The position numbers and the translations under genes were made by a program. Positions 40,589 to 50,215 of a stretch of 64,000 nt of DNA are shown here, one piece after another (the first letter of the stretch is position 1; each line of letters opens with the position of its first letter). The notes beneath the pieces are model-generated. The model had not been told where the DNA came from. It worked only from the letters and a program-made list of their open reading frames with translations, and ran no database searches. The DNA comes from Marinobacterium sp. xm-d-530 (lineage in GTDB: Bacteria > Pseudomonadota > Gammaproteobacteria > Pseudomonadales > Balneatricaceae), in the NCBI RefSeq assembly GCF_013283365.1, contig NZ_WBYM01000003.1:306838-370837 (forward strand), written 5' to 3'.

Positions 40589-41152
40589 TTACGCCGTCTC
40601 CTGCTCGTCGTCCATGTTTACGTGACCACCTTTACTCAGCGGATCTTCGATATAGCCTTTTAGAAAAGCCCAGCGCTTAATCAATTCGCTGAATGCTTGG
40701 ATGAATAACAAACCAAAACCGAGAGGAATCATTGCACGCACTGGCCAACGCAGCAGGCCACCCGCATTTTGACTCACCTCTTGGTTAGCATAGGTCTCTA
40801 AAAGATTGGGAATGGATTGTAGGCAGATGTAGAGGCTGACCGGCATCACACAGAAGAGCAGACCAATAACGTCAATCCAGTTGCGGGCTCTTGGTGAGAT
40901 GCGCTGACTCACCACATCGATGCGTACGTGCTCATTTAGTTTAAGCACATAGCCCGCTGCCGCCGTAAACACAGCAGCGTACAGGTACCACTGCAACTCC
41001 AGCATTGCATTAGACGCGATACTGAACAGATAACGAGTTGTTGCGTTACCTGCACTGACCAATACCGCTGCAAGAATTAACCATTTAATGTAGTTGCCAA
41101 CCCAGCCATTGATTGCATCAATGCCCGCTGAGAATTTCAGTAAAGCTTTCAT
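40589..41152 (-). CDS. dctQ: TRAP transporter small permease (DctQ)
   Basis: A 187-aa membrane protein with four hydrophobic segments (for example KWLILAAVLVSAGNATTRYLF and LLFCVMPVSLYICLQSI) and the DctQ-type ELQWYLYAAVFTAAAGYVLK. Its stop abuts the dctM ATG with no gap, so the two are translationally coupled. It is the small membrane subunit of the TRAP system and divergent from dctP, which lies 342 bases away. Confidence 0.9.
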   Translation of the reverse strand: MKALLKFSAGIDAINGWVGNYIKWLILAAVLVSAGNATTRYLFSIASNAMLELQWYLYAAVFTAAAGYVLKLNEHVRIDVVSQRISPRARNWIDVIGLLFCVMPVSLYICLQSIPNLLETYANQEVSQNAGGLLRWPVRAMIPLGFGLLFIQAFSELIKRWAFLKGYIEDPLSKGGHVNMDDEQETA

Positions 41153-41494
41153 TCCTTAAACACGCTCTCTGATCTATTTGTTATAGCCTCGCAGTGTGAC
41201 CGGTTTTCAAGTGTGGTACAAGAAGAGGTTGCAACTGGTCATACCAGAACAAACGATAGATATAGACTTAAGTCTTAATTTCAGATCGAAAAGCCTATTA
41301 AATAGCCATGTTTGAACCATCAAAGAGAAATTTAAGGGTTAACTGGTCCTACCAGATCACCTGATTAGTTAGACCAAAGTAGCAGGTTGATTCAGGCAAA
41401 TAATTAATACTCTTGCATGGTGGCTGGTTATAGCTAGTATTAGCTGTGTCCTAACTAACAATAAACGCCGAAAAGGCAAACACAAGGAAATATC
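41153..41494. promoter_or_regulatory. Divergent dctQM-dctP control region with two palindromic operators
   Basis: This 342-bp gap contains two near-identical 13-bp palindromes: CTGGTCATACCAG (41235-41247) and CTGGTCCTACCAG (41343-41355), 108 bp apart, each preceded by AA. The TGGTNNNACCA form resembles sites of FadR/LldR-type GntR regulators. A plausible dctP promoter is TTGCAT (41413-41418) and TAGTAT (41435-41440). No coding potential was seen in the gap. Confidence 0.6.
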
Positions 41495-42571
41495 ATGAAA
41501 CGTAGAGATCTGTTTAAAGGTGCTGTACTAGCAGCAGCCGTTTCAGCAGCAACTGCAGCTTCAGCTGCTGAGCTTCCAGAACTTAACTGGCGCCTACAGT
41601 CGGCTGTACCTCCAGGTATCGGCTTCTACATGGGCGGTGTCTACTTCGCTGAAGAAGTAGAGAAGATGACCAACGGTAAATTCAAGATTCGTGTATTCCC
41701 TGCGGGCGAAATCGTAGGCACTATGCAGATCTTTGACGCAGTATCAGACGGTACGATCGAAGCAGGTCACACAGCGTCATACTACTACTTCGGTAAAAAC
41801 CCAGCATTCGCTCTAGATACAACCGTTCCTTTCGGCCTTAACTACCGTCAGTTCCAAGCTTGGTACAACTTCGGTGGTGGCGGCGAAATGATCAAAGAGC
41901 TTTTCGCTAAATCGAACATCGTTCCATTCCCATCAGGTAACACGGGTGTACAGATGGGTGGTTGGTACAACAAAGAAGTTAAATCACTAGACGATCTTCA
42001 GGGTCTGAAGATGCGTATCGGTGGTATGGGCGGTAAGATCATCGAGAAGCTAGGCGTTGTGCCTCAGTCTATCCCGGGTGGCGATATCTTCCCATCACTA
42101 GAGAAAGGCACTATCGATGCAGCTGAATGGGTTGGTCCATTCGATGACATGAAGATGGGCTTCAACAAGGTTGCTAAGTACTACTACACTCCAGGTTGGT
42201 GGGAAGCGGCTCCAAACCTTTCTGTCTACATCAACAAAGAGAAGTTCGACGCTCTACCAGTTGAGTACCAGAACATTGTTGCAGCAGCAGCTGAGCGTGC
42301 AAACGTTAAGACAACTGCCTTCTACGATGCGAAGAACCCAGAATCACTTAAGACTATCCTAGCGGGTGGTACTAAGATGAAGGTCTTCCCGAAAGACGTA
42401 ATGGATGCTGCTTGGGAAGCTGCACAGGAAACTTACAAAGAGCTTTCTGCTGAACACCCAGACTTCAAACGCATCTACGACAGCATGGCTGCGTTCCAGA
42501 AAGACCAGAACCAGTGGATGTCTGTTTCAGAAGGTCCTCTAGACGGCTACATGCAGCGTAAAATGCGCTAA
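41495..42571 (+). CDS. dctP: TRAP transporter substrate-binding protein (DctP)
   Basis: A 358-aa periplasmic binding protein. The signal peptide MKRRDLFKGAVLAAAVSAAT contains a twin-arginine motif, so Tat export is likely. The mature region has the DctP fold features: LQSAVPPG, GLKMRIGGMGGKIIEKLG and WVGPFDDMKMGF, resembling TakP-type 2-oxoacid binding proteins, whose substrate Arg lies in the KMRIGG segment. Codon use is strongly biased, suggesting high expression. It is divergent from dctQM and followed by a strong terminator. The substrate remains uncertain. Confidence 0.92.
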   Translation: MKRRDLFKGAVLAAAVSAATAASAAELPELNWRLQSAVPPGIGFYMGGVYFAEEVEKMTNGKFKIRVFPAGEIVGTMQIFDAVSDGTIEAGHTASYYYFGKNPAFALDTTVPFGLNYRQFQAWYNFGGGGEMIKELFAKSNIVPFPSGNTGVQMGGWYNKEVKSLDDLQGLKMRIGGMGGKIIEKLGVVPQSIPGGDIFPSLEKGTIDAAEWVGPFDDMKMGFNKVAKYYYTPGWWEAAPNLSVYINKEKFDALPVEYQNIVAAAAERANVKTTAFYDAKNPESLKTILAGGTKMKVFPKDVMDAAWEAAQETYKELSAEHPDFKRIYDSMAAFQKDQNQWMSVSEGPLDGYMQRKMR

Positions 42572-42591
42572 TAGCTCGTTTAGCTGATAAA

Positions 42592-42617
42592 AAACCAGCT
42601 CTCGGGCTGGTTTTTTT
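42592..42617 (+). terminator. Terminator after dctP
   Basis: Stem AACCAGC / GCTGGTT with loop TCTCGG, followed by a run of T. Confidence 0.92.
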
Positions 42618-42637
42618 ATGGATAGCAAACAAAAGGT

Positions 42638-42666
42638 TTGCAACTGCTTAGCGATTTCTATAGAAT
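42638..42666 (+). promoter_or_regulatory. Putative sigma-70 promoter of rpmH-rnpA-yidC
   Basis: TTGCAA (42638-42643) and TAGAAT (42661-42666) are separated by exactly 17 bases, about 75 bases before rpmH. Confidence 0.6.
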
Positions 42667-42740
42667 TTTGCGTCTCGATTTTTAGGCAGATGTCCATACA
42701 ACATCTGTGACGTATAAATGACTTGTAATAGGACAAGGCA

Positions 42741-42875
42741 ATGAAAAGAACATTTCAACCAAGCGTACTAAAGCGTAAGCGCAACCACGGTTTCCGTGCT
42801 CGTATGGCTACTAAAAACGGTCGTAAAGTGCTTGCTCGTCGTCGTTCACGCGGCCGCGCTAGCTTGTCTGCATAA
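42741..42875 (+). CDS. rpmH: 50S ribosomal protein L34
   Basis: A 44-aa, very basic protein starting [20 protein letters not shown] and ending RGRASLSA, the full-length form of L34. The ribosome binding site AAGG at 42735-42738 lies just before the ATG. It is the first gene of rpmH-rnpA-yidC. Confidence 0.98.
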   Translation: MKRTFQPSVLKRKRNHGFRARMATKNGRKVLARRRSRGRASLSA

Positions 42876-42899
42876 TTAAGCGGACTTGCTGAATGCCAA

Positions 42900-43286
42900 A
42901 TGGCTGAGTTCGAATACCCTCGCCAGTTAAGACTTTTAACTGGCGGTGATTTCAAAAGGGTATTCGACAAAGCCGATTTTAAGGTCAGTGATACTCATCT
43001 ACTGATTCTTGCCCGCCACTCCCAATCTGATCATCCCCGCATCGGATTCGTTTTTTCCAAAAAAAATATTCGCAGAGCCGTGAATCGAAACCGCGTTCGT
43101 CGTATCATTCGCGAGTCTTTTCGTTTTAACCAGCATCAGCTCCCTAATGTCGACATTGTTGTTTTATCTCGACGTGGTATTGATGAGCTGGAAAACGAGC
43201 AATTACATGCGCTCATAGCGAAAAGTTGGAAACGTTTAAACAAGCAGGCTTTAAAAGCCCAAACCTCAAATAAAGGTAATGGTTAA
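42900..43286 (+). CDS. rnpA: Ribonuclease P protein component
   Basis: A 128-aa basic protein that helps RNase P RNA process tRNA 5' ends. Diagnostic motif KNIRRAVNRNRVRRIIRES is complete, with FSKK before it. It starts 24 bases after rpmH. yidC starts 6 bases after its stop; the usual yidD gene is missing between rnpA and yidC. Confidence 0.96.
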   Translation: MAEFEYPRQLRLLTGGDFKRVFDKADFKVSDTHLLILARHSQSDHPRIGFVFSKKNIRRAVNRNRVRRIIRESFRFNQHQLPNVDIVVLSRRGIDELENEQLHALIAKSWKRLNKQALKAQTSNKGNG

Positions 43287-43292
43287 TTCGCC

Positions 43293-44954
43293 ATGGATAT
43301 ACAGCGAGTCATTCTACTCGGCGCACTCGGTCTAATCTCATACATGCTGGTTCTCCAGTGGAATGCTGATTACAACACTCCCGTCGCAGCACAACAAACT
43401 CAAACTGAATCAGTTTCAGCGTACCAGCCAGCCGCAGGTAACGACCTGCCAAGCGCAGCGCCAGCAGCTGAAGCTGATCTACCAACCGCAGGTGCAGCAA
43501 CGTCCACACTGGCTGCAGCAACAGGTGATCTGGTCAGTGTAACCACTGATAAGTTCGGCATTCTGATCGATCCACGTGGCGGTGACATCATTGAAGTCAA
43601 ACTGCTCGATCATAAAGCGACGTTGGAAGGCGAAGATCCCTTGGTTCTGCTTGAGCAGAACGCTAACCGTACCTATGTTGCTCAATCAGGCTTAGTTGGC
43701 CCTAATGGCCCAGATGCGTCTAAAGAGGGGCGTCCACTCTACTCTGTCGCTGAAGCTAGCTACGACATGGGCAGTGCCGACACACTGGCTGTAGATCTGA
43801 ACCTAGTCGATAACGGCGTAGCCATTACTAAGCGATTCACCTTCACACGCGGTAGCAACGCCATTGCGATGGACTACCTGATTGCTAACAACAGTGACTC
43901 AAACTGGCAAGCGACTCTATTCGGTCAACTTAAGCGTGATCGTAGTGCTGACCCTTCAGAAACTACTGATATGGGTATGCAGTCTTACTTAGGCCCAGTG
44001 TTCTCAACTCAAGAGAACAACTACAACAAAGTTAGCTTCGATGATATAGACGACGATGGCCGTTACAGCGAGAAGAGCCAAGACGGTTGGGTTGCTATGA
44101 TTCAGCACTACTTCATGAGTGCTTGGATCCCTAATCCAGGTCAGGATTACACCTACCAGGCCCGTCAGCTTAACGGTAACTACATTGCTGGATTCTTAGC
44201 ACCCTCTGCTGTTGTTGCTCCAGGTCAGACAGGCCAGATCTCGGCAACGCTGTATGCGGGTCCTAAAGATACTGATCAGCTGGAGAAGATCGCTCCGAAC
44301 CTAGATCTTACGATTGACTTCGGTATTCTCTTCTTCATCGCTTCACCGATCTACATGGTTCTTAAGTGGCTCTACTCGATCGTTGGTAACTACGGTCTTG
44401 CCATCATCTGTGTCACGATTTTGGTGAAAGCTGCCCTATTCCACTTGAATGCTAAAGCGTTCAAATCGATGGCAAAAATGCGCAAGTTCGGTCCAGAGAT
44501 GGCTCGTCTTAAAGAGCTCTACGGTGATGATCGTCAGAAGATGTCTCAGGAGATGATGAAGCTCTACTCGAAAGAGAAGATCAACCCTCTCGGTGGCTGT
44601 CTTCCTATCGTTGCTCAGATGCCGATCTTCATCGCACTTTACTGGGTATTGATGGAAGCGGTTGAGATCCGTCACGCGCCGTTCATTGGTTACATCCAAG
44701 ACCTGTCGCAGATGGACCCTTACTTCATCATGCCTATCTTGATGGGTGCGACCATGTTCATTCAGCAGCTGCTGAACCCAACGCCTCCAGATCCAATGCA
44801 GGCGAAGATCATGAAGATGCTTCCAATCGTCTTCACCTTCTTCTTCCTATGGTTCCCAGCGGGTCTGGTTCTATACTGGTTGGTGAACAACGTCCTATCG
44901 ATTGCACAGCAGTATGTAATCAACAAACAGATCGAAGCGGGTGATTCTAAATAA
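43293..44954 (+). CDS. yidC: Membrane protein insertase YidC
   Basis: A 553-aa insertase. An N-terminal membrane segment (VILLGALGLISYMLVLQWN) is followed by an Ala/Pro-rich linker, a periplasmic beta domain (about 80-330) and the five-helix insertase core, including NPLGGCLPIVAQMPIFIALYWVL and WFPAGLVLYWLVNN. It inserts Sec-dependent and Sec-independent membrane proteins, such as the ATP synthase c subunit encoded 8 kb away. A terminator follows. Confidence 0.97.
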   Translation: MDIQRVILLGALGLISYMLVLQWNADYNTPVAAQQTQTESVSAYQPAAGNDLPSAAPAAEADLPTAGAATSTLAAATGDLVSVTTDKFGILIDPRGGDIIEVKLLDHKATLEGEDPLVLLEQNANRTYVAQSGLVGPNGPDASKEGRPLYSVAEASYDMGSADTLAVDLNLVDNGVAITKRFTFTRGSNAIAMDYLIANNSDSNWQATLFGQLKRDRSADPSETTDMGMQSYLGPVFSTQENNYNKVSFDDIDDDGRYSEKSQDGWVAMIQHYFMSAWIPNPGQDYTYQARQLNGNYIAGFLAPSAVVAPGQTGQISATLYAGPKDTDQLEKIAPNLDLTIDFGILFFIASPIYMVLKWLYSIVGNYGLAIICVTILVKAALFHLNAKAFKSMAKMRKFGPEMARLKELYGDDRQKMSQEMMKLYSKEKINPLGGCLPIVAQMPIFIALYWVLMEAVEIRHAPFIGYIQDLSQMDPYFIMPILMGATMFIQQLLNPTPPDPMQAKIMKMLPIVFTFFFLWFPAGLVLYWLVNNVLSIAQQYVINKQIEAGDSK

Positions 44955-44989
44955 GCAACTTGCAGCTTAAATCCCCACGCGACACACTA

Positions 44990-45010
44990 GGGCTCTTCGG
45001 AGCCCTTTTT
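44990..45010 (+). terminator. Terminator after yidC
   Basis: Stem GGGCTC / GAGCCC with a TTCG tetraloop and T5 tail, 35 bases after yidC. mnmE begins 23 bases later. Confidence 0.88.
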
Positions 45011-45032
45011 ATTGATTGGAGAAAGACTTCAG

Positions 45033-46400
45033 ATGATCAGCAGCAATAAAGATACGATCGTTGCACAAGCAACCGCCACTGGCCAAGGGGGCGTCGGTAT
45101 TGTTCGTCTTTCAGGGCCTAAGTCTGCTGAAATTCTGGAAGCATTTATCGGGTTTAAAGCCAAACCCCGTTACGCTCACTACACCCCTTTTCATGAAGCG
45201 GATCATCAAATCGACGAAGGCATCGCCCTGCTTTTTCCTGGACCCAATAGCTTCACCGGTGAAGATGTTGCCGAACTTCAATGTCATGGTGGTCCCGTTG
45301 TCATCGATCTCATCATTCGCCGCGCCATTGAGCTAGGTGCTCGCATGGCTAGACCCGGTGAATTCTCAGAACGAGCATTTTTAAACGATAAGCTCGATCT
45401 CACTCAAGCTGAAGCCATTGCTGATCTGATTGAAAGCTCTTCAGAACAGGCAGCTCGCTGTGCGTTAAAATCACTGCAAGGCGCTTTTTCGCGTGAAGTT
45501 GATCAATTGGTCGATCAGCTAACCAACCTGCGCATCTATGTAGAAGCAGCCATCGACTTCCCTGATGAAGAGATCGACTTTTTAAGCGACGGCAAAGTGC
45601 GTGGTGATCTGGTCAACATTATTGAGCAACTCAATCAGGTTCAGAGCCAAGCGCAGCAAGGCAGTTTAATGAGAGAGGGTATGACTGTCGTGATTGCTGG
45701 CCGTCCTAATGCCGGAAAATCGAGTCTTCTCAATGCGCTATCGGGGCGTGATTCAGCAATTGTCACCGACATTGAGGGGACAACACGAGATGTCTTGAGA
45801 GAGCAGATACACATTGATGGCATGCCACTGCACATTATCGACACCGCTGGCTTACGTGATGCACCTGATCGAGTCGAACAGATCGGTATTGATCGCGCTT
45901 GGCAGGAGATCAAAACGGCTGATCGTATCTTAATGCTCGTGGATGCTAGCCACTCAGAGACAACGGATCCACAAACGCTGTGGCCTGAGATGGTCGAAAA
46001 ACTCAACGGTGATCTGAGCCATGTCACCTTAGTTCGCAATAAAATCGACCTAACAGACGAGAGTACTAGTCTTGAACAACAGGGTGAAAACACACTGATT
46101 AGACTCTCAGCCAAAGATGAGCAAGGCATTGATCTGCTTCGGGAGCATCTAAAGTCCATTATGGGCTATCAAGGCAATGCTGAAGGCGCTTTTATGGCGC
46201 GTAGACGCCATATGGAGGCTCTAGAACAAGCACAGGAGCTATTAAACACCGGTCTTTGGCAGTTAGATACCCAAGGTGCTGGTGAACTTCTGGCGGAAGA
46301 TCTGAGGCAGACACAGCAGGTGTTAGGTGAAATAACCGGTAAAGTTTCAGCGGATGACCTGCTTGGAAAGATTTTCGGCTCTTTCTGTATCGGTAAATAG
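45033..46400 (+). CDS. mnmE: tRNA modification GTPase MnmE
   Basis: A 455-aa GTPase that, with MnmG, makes the cmnm5 or nm5 group on wobble U34. The N-terminal domain binds formyl-THF, the G domain carries [17 protein letters not shown] and NKID, and the C-terminus ends with the signature FCIGK. The ATG at 45033 has GGAGAAAGA nearby and is preferred over the TTG at 45012. Its partner mnmG lies 500 bases downstream, across the putative oriC. Confidence 0.96.
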   Translation: MISSNKDTIVAQATATGQGGVGIVRLSGPKSAEILEAFIGFKAKPRYAHYTPFHEADHQIDEGIALLFPGPNSFTGEDVAELQCHGGPVVIDLIIRRAIELGARMARPGEFSERAFLNDKLDLTQAEAIADLIESSSEQAARCALKSLQGAFSREVDQLVDQLTNLRIYVEAAIDFPDEEIDFLSDGKVRGDLVNIIEQLNQVQSQAQQGSLMREGMTVVIAGRPNAGKSSLLNALSGRDSAIVTDIEGTTRDVLREQIHIDGMPLHIIDTAGLRDAPDRVEQIGIDRAWQEIKTADRILMLVDASHSETTDPQTLWPEMVEKLNGDLSHVTLVRNKIDLTDESTSLEQQGENTLIRLSAKDEQGIDLLREHLKSIMGYQGNAEGAFMARRRHMEALEQAQELLNTGLWQLDTQGAGELLAEDLRQTQQVLGEITGKVSADDLLGKIFGSFCIGK

Positions 46401-46900
46401 TTTTCCACAATCCAAAAATAGAGTTACTCACAGATAAAAGGCGAATGCTGAGCATCTGTTGTGGATATATTCAATAGTTATCCAAAGAATAGCTCACAAA
46501 ACGCGGTAATAATTCTTCGATTGTGGAAAAACTGTCAGACTAACCCCGAGTAATTGGACGATTAAACTGTGAATAAAATAAATTGTGTATAACTAGCCTA
46601 CTTATACACAACTCACACACAACAAATGTTCAAGCTATTCGCGCTTTATAAGCGGGTTATAATTTCTACAAACTACTGTTTTTATTGATTTTTAATCAGT
46701 TAATAACAGAAATCAGCCTACTTAAATAATATTAAAAATAATAAACTCTCTTTATATATTTATTTTATTTTTTATTTATCTACTCTCACTCTACAAACAG
46801 CAGGTTGGCTATTTTTTAACCATTTCTTCAATGGCAATCCCTAGGTATAATCCGCGCCATATTTCTGTCTAGGTTTGAAAAGGCAGCTAAGAGGTAGAGA
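46401..46900. other. oriC: Putative chromosomal origin oriC
   Basis: A 500-bp non-coding gap between mnmE and mnmG. DnaA boxes of the TTATNCACA class are at 46568-46576 and 46584-46592 (complementary strand) and 46602-46610. Near boxes with one mismatch are at 46401-46409, 46460-46468, 46478-46486 and 46522-46530. A tract of nearly pure A/T at about 46715-46785 follows, matching a DNA unwinding element. The same place beside mnmG (gidA) is the origin in enteric bacteria and Vibrio. Confidence 0.85.
46846..46851 (+). promoter_or_regulatory. Putative -10 of the mnmG operon
   Basis: TATAAT is 50 bases before the mnmG start at the right edge of the putative oriC; the -35 region is weak. Transcription from here could affect origin opening. 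Confidence 0.4.
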
Positions 46901-48790
46901 GTGGATTATCCAGATCGTTATGACGTGTTGATTATTGGTGGCGGTCACGCTGGCACTGAAGCGGCATTAGCATCAGCACGTAAAGGGGCTAAAACCCTGC
47001 TATTGACTCACAATATTGAGACACTGGGTCAAATGTCATGTAACCCGGCCATCGGTGGTATTGGTAAGAGTCATCTTGTTAAAGAGATTGATGCACTGGA
47101 TGGTGCGATGGCTCGTGCTACCGATAAGGGCGGTATTCAGTTTAGAACGCTTAATGCACGCAAAGGTCCCGCTGTGCGTGCCACACGTGCACAAGCGGAT
47201 CGTATTCTTTACAAAGCAGCCATCCGTTCTATTCTTGAAAACCAACCTAACCTCGATATCTTTCAGCAGGCGGTCGATGATCTCATCGTAGAAAATGATG
47301 AAGTTCGCGGTGCTGTGACCCAAGCTGGCATTCGTTTCTTTGCAAACAGCGTTGTCTTAACAGCAGGTACCTTCCTTGGCGGTTTGATTCACATTGGTAT
47401 GCAAAATTATCAGGGTGGTCGTGCCGGTGATCCGCCTTCATTACGACTCGCAGAGCGTTTACGTGAGTATCCTCTTCGCGTTGACCGTCTCAAAACGGGT
47501 ACACCGCCACGAATTGACGCACGCAGTGTCGATTTCTCAGTGATGCAAGAACAACCTGGTGATACACCAACGCCTATCATGTCGTTTATGGGCCAGGCGA
47601 GTGACCAACCAGAACAGATCAGTTGTTACATCACGCATACCAATGAGCGGACACACGAGATTATTCGAAATAACCTTGATCGCTCGCCGATGTACTCTGG
47701 GATTATTGAAGGGATAGGACCGCGTTACTGCCCTTCCATTGAAGATAAGATTCACCGCTTTGCGGACAAAGACTCCCACCAGGTTTTCGTTGAGCCGGAA
47801 GGGTTAACCACGCACGAGCTCTACCCAAATGGTGTCTCAACCAGTTTGCCATTTGATGTGCAGCTTGAGGTCATCCGTTCAATGCGCGGTTTTGAAAACG
47901 CTCATATCACACGTCCGGGTTATGCCATCGAATACGATTATTTCAATCCTCAGGATTTGAAACACACACTTGAGACCAAAGTGATCTCTGGTCTCTACTT
48001 TGCCGGTCAAATCAATGGCACAACAGGCTACGAAGAGGCGGGCGCACAAGGGTTGTTGGCCGGTATGAATGCCGCTGCTCGTGCACTGGATCAGGATCAG
48101 TGGTATCCGCGTCGTGACGAAGCCTACATCGGTGTCTTGGTTGATGATTTGATTACGCATGGCACATCAGAGCCCTACCGTATGTTCACCTCCCGTGCTG
48201 AATACCGTTTGGTGTTGCGAGAAGATAATGCGGATATTCGTTTGACCGAGATCGGCCGCAAACTGGGTGTGGTTGGTGATGATCGCTGGACCGCCTTCTC
48301 GACTAAACGCGATCAGATTGATTGTGAAATGGCACGACTCTCATCGACTTGGATTCAACCAAAGTCAGCAGAAGCGGCTGCATTGGAACCCAAGCTGAGT
48401 TCACCCTTGGCACGTGAGTACAACCTTGCTGATCTGGTAAAACGTCCTGAACTTAGTTATGCCGATATCAAATCCATTAAACCTTCTGAGGTTGAGATTG
48501 AGGCGGCGGCTGAAGAGCAGATTGAGATCTCGATCAAGTACGCCGGTTATATTGATCGTCAGAAGCAAGAGATTGATCAGATGCGTCGTCAAGAGAATAC
48601 CTCTTTGCCTGAGGACTTCGATTACGATGCCGTTGGCGGTCTCTCTAACGAATTAAAATCTAAACTAGAGCATGTCCGTCCGGTGACCATTGCTCAGGCC
48701 TCAAGAATTCAGGGCATGACGCCAGCGGCTATCTCGCTGTTATTGGTTCATTTGAAGAAACTTCAGCTTCAAGCTAAGGCGGCCAGTTAA
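46901..48790 (+). CDS. mnmG: tRNA uridine-5-carboxymethylaminomethyl synthase MnmG
   Basis: A 629-aa FAD-binding protein. The dinucleotide-binding [10 protein letters not shown] is at residues 13-22, [22 protein letters not shown] follows, and GAGAQG-like [15 protein letters not shown] lies toward the C-terminus. With MnmE it modifies U34 of tRNAs. It starts with GTG at 46901, with AGAGG upstream. Its stop shares a base with the rsmG ATG (TAATG). Confidence 0.97.
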   Translation: MDYPDRYDVLIIGGGHAGTEAALASARKGAKTLLLTHNIETLGQMSCNPAIGGIGKSHLVKEIDALDGAMARATDKGGIQFRTLNARKGPAVRATRAQADRILYKAAIRSILENQPNLDIFQQAVDDLIVENDEVRGAVTQAGIRFFANSVVLTAGTFLGGLIHIGMQNYQGGRAGDPPSLRLAERLREYPLRVDRLKTGTPPRIDARSVDFSVMQEQPGDTPTPIMSFMGQASDQPEQISCYITHTNERTHEIIRNNLDRSPMYSGIIEGIGPRYCPSIEDKIHRFADKDSHQVFVEPEGLTTHELYPNGVSTSLPFDVQLEVIRSMRGFENAHITRPGYAIEYDYFNPQDLKHTLETKVISGLYFAGQINGTTGYEEAGAQGLLAGMNAAARALDQDQWYPRRDEAYIGVLVDDLITHGTSEPYRMFTSRAEYRLVLREDNADIRLTEIGRKLGVVGDDRWTAFSTKRDQIDCEMARLSSTWIQPKSAEAAALEPKLSSPLAREYNLADLVKRPELSYADIKSIKPSEVEIEAAAEEQIEISIKYAGYIDRQKQEIDQMRRQENTSLPEDFDYDAVGGLSNELKSKLEHVRPVTIAQASRIQGMTPAAISLLLVHLKKLQLQAKAAS

Positions 48791-49416
48791 TGGATTACAA
48801 TCCAAAAAACGATTTAGAGTCAGGTCTTAGTCGGTTAAATCTCTCTCTATCTGAATTTCAGGTTGAGCAGCTATTGGCCTACTTAGCCTTGTTACAGAAA
48901 TGGAACAAAGCCTACAATCTGACGGCGATCCGCGATCCAAAACAGATGCTGATAAAACATATTTTGGACAGTGTCGCGATTGCGCCCTACGTAGAAAAAA
49001 CCGACCTTATCGACGTCGGTAGCGGTGCAGGGTTACCTGGAATTCCAATGGCCATTCTTAATCCTGATATGCCGGTTGTCACTCTGGACAGCAACGGTAA
49101 AAAAACTCGTTTTCAGCATCAGGTAAAAGTTGAGTTGAATCTATCGAATTTAGAGGTGGTTCATGGTCGGGTTGAGGCGTTTGCCGGTCGTACTTTCCAA
49201 CAAGTTACCTCTAGGGCCTTTGCTTCTATCGAAGATATGGTAACGTTAAGCGCTGAGCTATTAGCCGATCAGGGTCTGTTTCTTGCGATGAAAGGCCGTT
49301 ATCCTGATCAGGAGTTGGCAGATCTGCCAAATCAGTACCATTTAATCGAGAGTTACCCCCTTCAAGTGCCCGGTCTTGATGAAGAGCGACACCTGTTGAA
49401 AATTGGGAGAGTGTAA
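48790..49416 (+). CDS. rsmG: 16S rRNA (guanine-527-N7) methyltransferase
   Basis: A 208-aa SAM-dependent methyltransferase (GidB). Conserved segments are KWNKAYNLTAIRDP, HILDSVAIAPY and DVGSGAGLPGIPMAI (SAM site), then VTSRAFAS. Loss of this enzyme gives low-level streptomycin resistance in other bacteria. The start overlaps the mnmG stop and parA starts 1 base after its stop. Confidence 0.96.
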   Translation: MDYNPKNDLESGLSRLNLSLSEFQVEQLLAYLALLQKWNKAYNLTAIRDPKQMLIKHILDSVAIAPYVEKTDLIDVGSGAGLPGIPMAILNPDMPVVTLDSNGKKTRFQHQVKVELNLSNLEVVHGRVEAFAGRTFQQVTSRAFASIEDMVTLSAELLADQGLFLAMKGRYPDQELADLPNQYHLIESYPLQVPGLDEERHLLKIGRV

Positions 49417-49417
49417 G

Positions 49418-50206
49418 TTGGCCAAGATTTTAACGGTCACCAATCAGAAAGGTGGAGTCGGTAAAACCACCACCAGCGTGAACTTAGCGGCATCACTAGC
49501 TGCTATGCATAAGCGCGTTCTGCTCATCGATCTGGATCCTCAGGGTAATGCGACCATGGGCTCTGGTGTCGACAAGCATGATCTTACTCTCTCGGTCTAT
49601 GAGCTTTTAACCGATCAAGCGAGCGCCAAAGAGTCGATCATCACCAATTTAGAAGTGGGTTACGACGTGTTAGGTGCCAATGGCGACCTAACGGCGGCTG
49701 AAGTTGAACTTCTGCAGATGACACGTAGAGAGTTTCGTCTGAAGATGGCGCTCGATGCTGTGGCTGACCAATACGATTTTATTCTGATCGATAATCCACC
49801 TTCTCTGAGTTTGCTAACGGTGAATGCACTGGCCAGCTCTGACGGGGTTATTATCCCTATGCAGTGTGAATACTATGCCCTCGAAGGGATCAGTGCATTG
49901 GTGGGCACCATCGATAAGATTCATGAACGTCTTAACCCTCGACTGAAGATTGAGGGTATTTTGCGCACCATGTTCGATCCACGCATGAGTTTGACCAAAG
50001 ATGTCTCTGATCATCTCCTAGAGTATTTTGGTGATCAGGTTTACCGTACAGTCATTCCACGTAATGTCCGTTTAGCAGAGGCCCCCAGCCACGGTCTACC
50101 GGCGATCATGTACGATAAAAATTCTCGAGGTGCGATTGCATACCTGGCACTGGCGGGTGAACTGGTTCGCCGTACCGATAAAGAGCAAACCCAAGCGGTT
50201 TCTTAA
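49418..50206 (+). CDS. parA: Chromosome partitioning ATPase ParA (Soj)
   Basis: A 262-aa Walker-type ATPase beginning MAKILTVTNQKGGVGKTT, with the deviant Walker A at residues 11-17 and the D-D/N motifs LLIDLDPQGN and LIDNPPSLS. The TTG at 49418 lies 1 base after the rsmG stop, with GGGAGAG upstream, and gives the usual family N-terminus; the frame is open to 49403. With ParB and parS it segregates the origin region. Confidence 0.95.
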   Translation: MAKILTVTNQKGGVGKTTTSVNLAASLAAMHKRVLLIDLDPQGNATMGSGVDKHDLTLSVYELLTDQASAKESIITNLEVGYDVLGANGDLTAAEVELLQMTRREFRLKMALDAVADQYDFILIDNPPSLSLLTVNALASSDGVIIPMQCEYYALEGISALVGTIDKIHERLNPRLKIEGILRTMFDPRMSLTKDVSDHLLEYFGDQVYRTVIPRNVRLAEAPSHGLPAIMYDKNSRGAIAYLALAGELVRRTDKEQTQAVS

Positions 50207-50215
50207 GGAGTTGAA

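Noticed and set aside
45641..46159. A 172-codon open frame opposite mnmE
   Set aside because: Ser/Arg-rich shadow of a conserved gene with no start signals.
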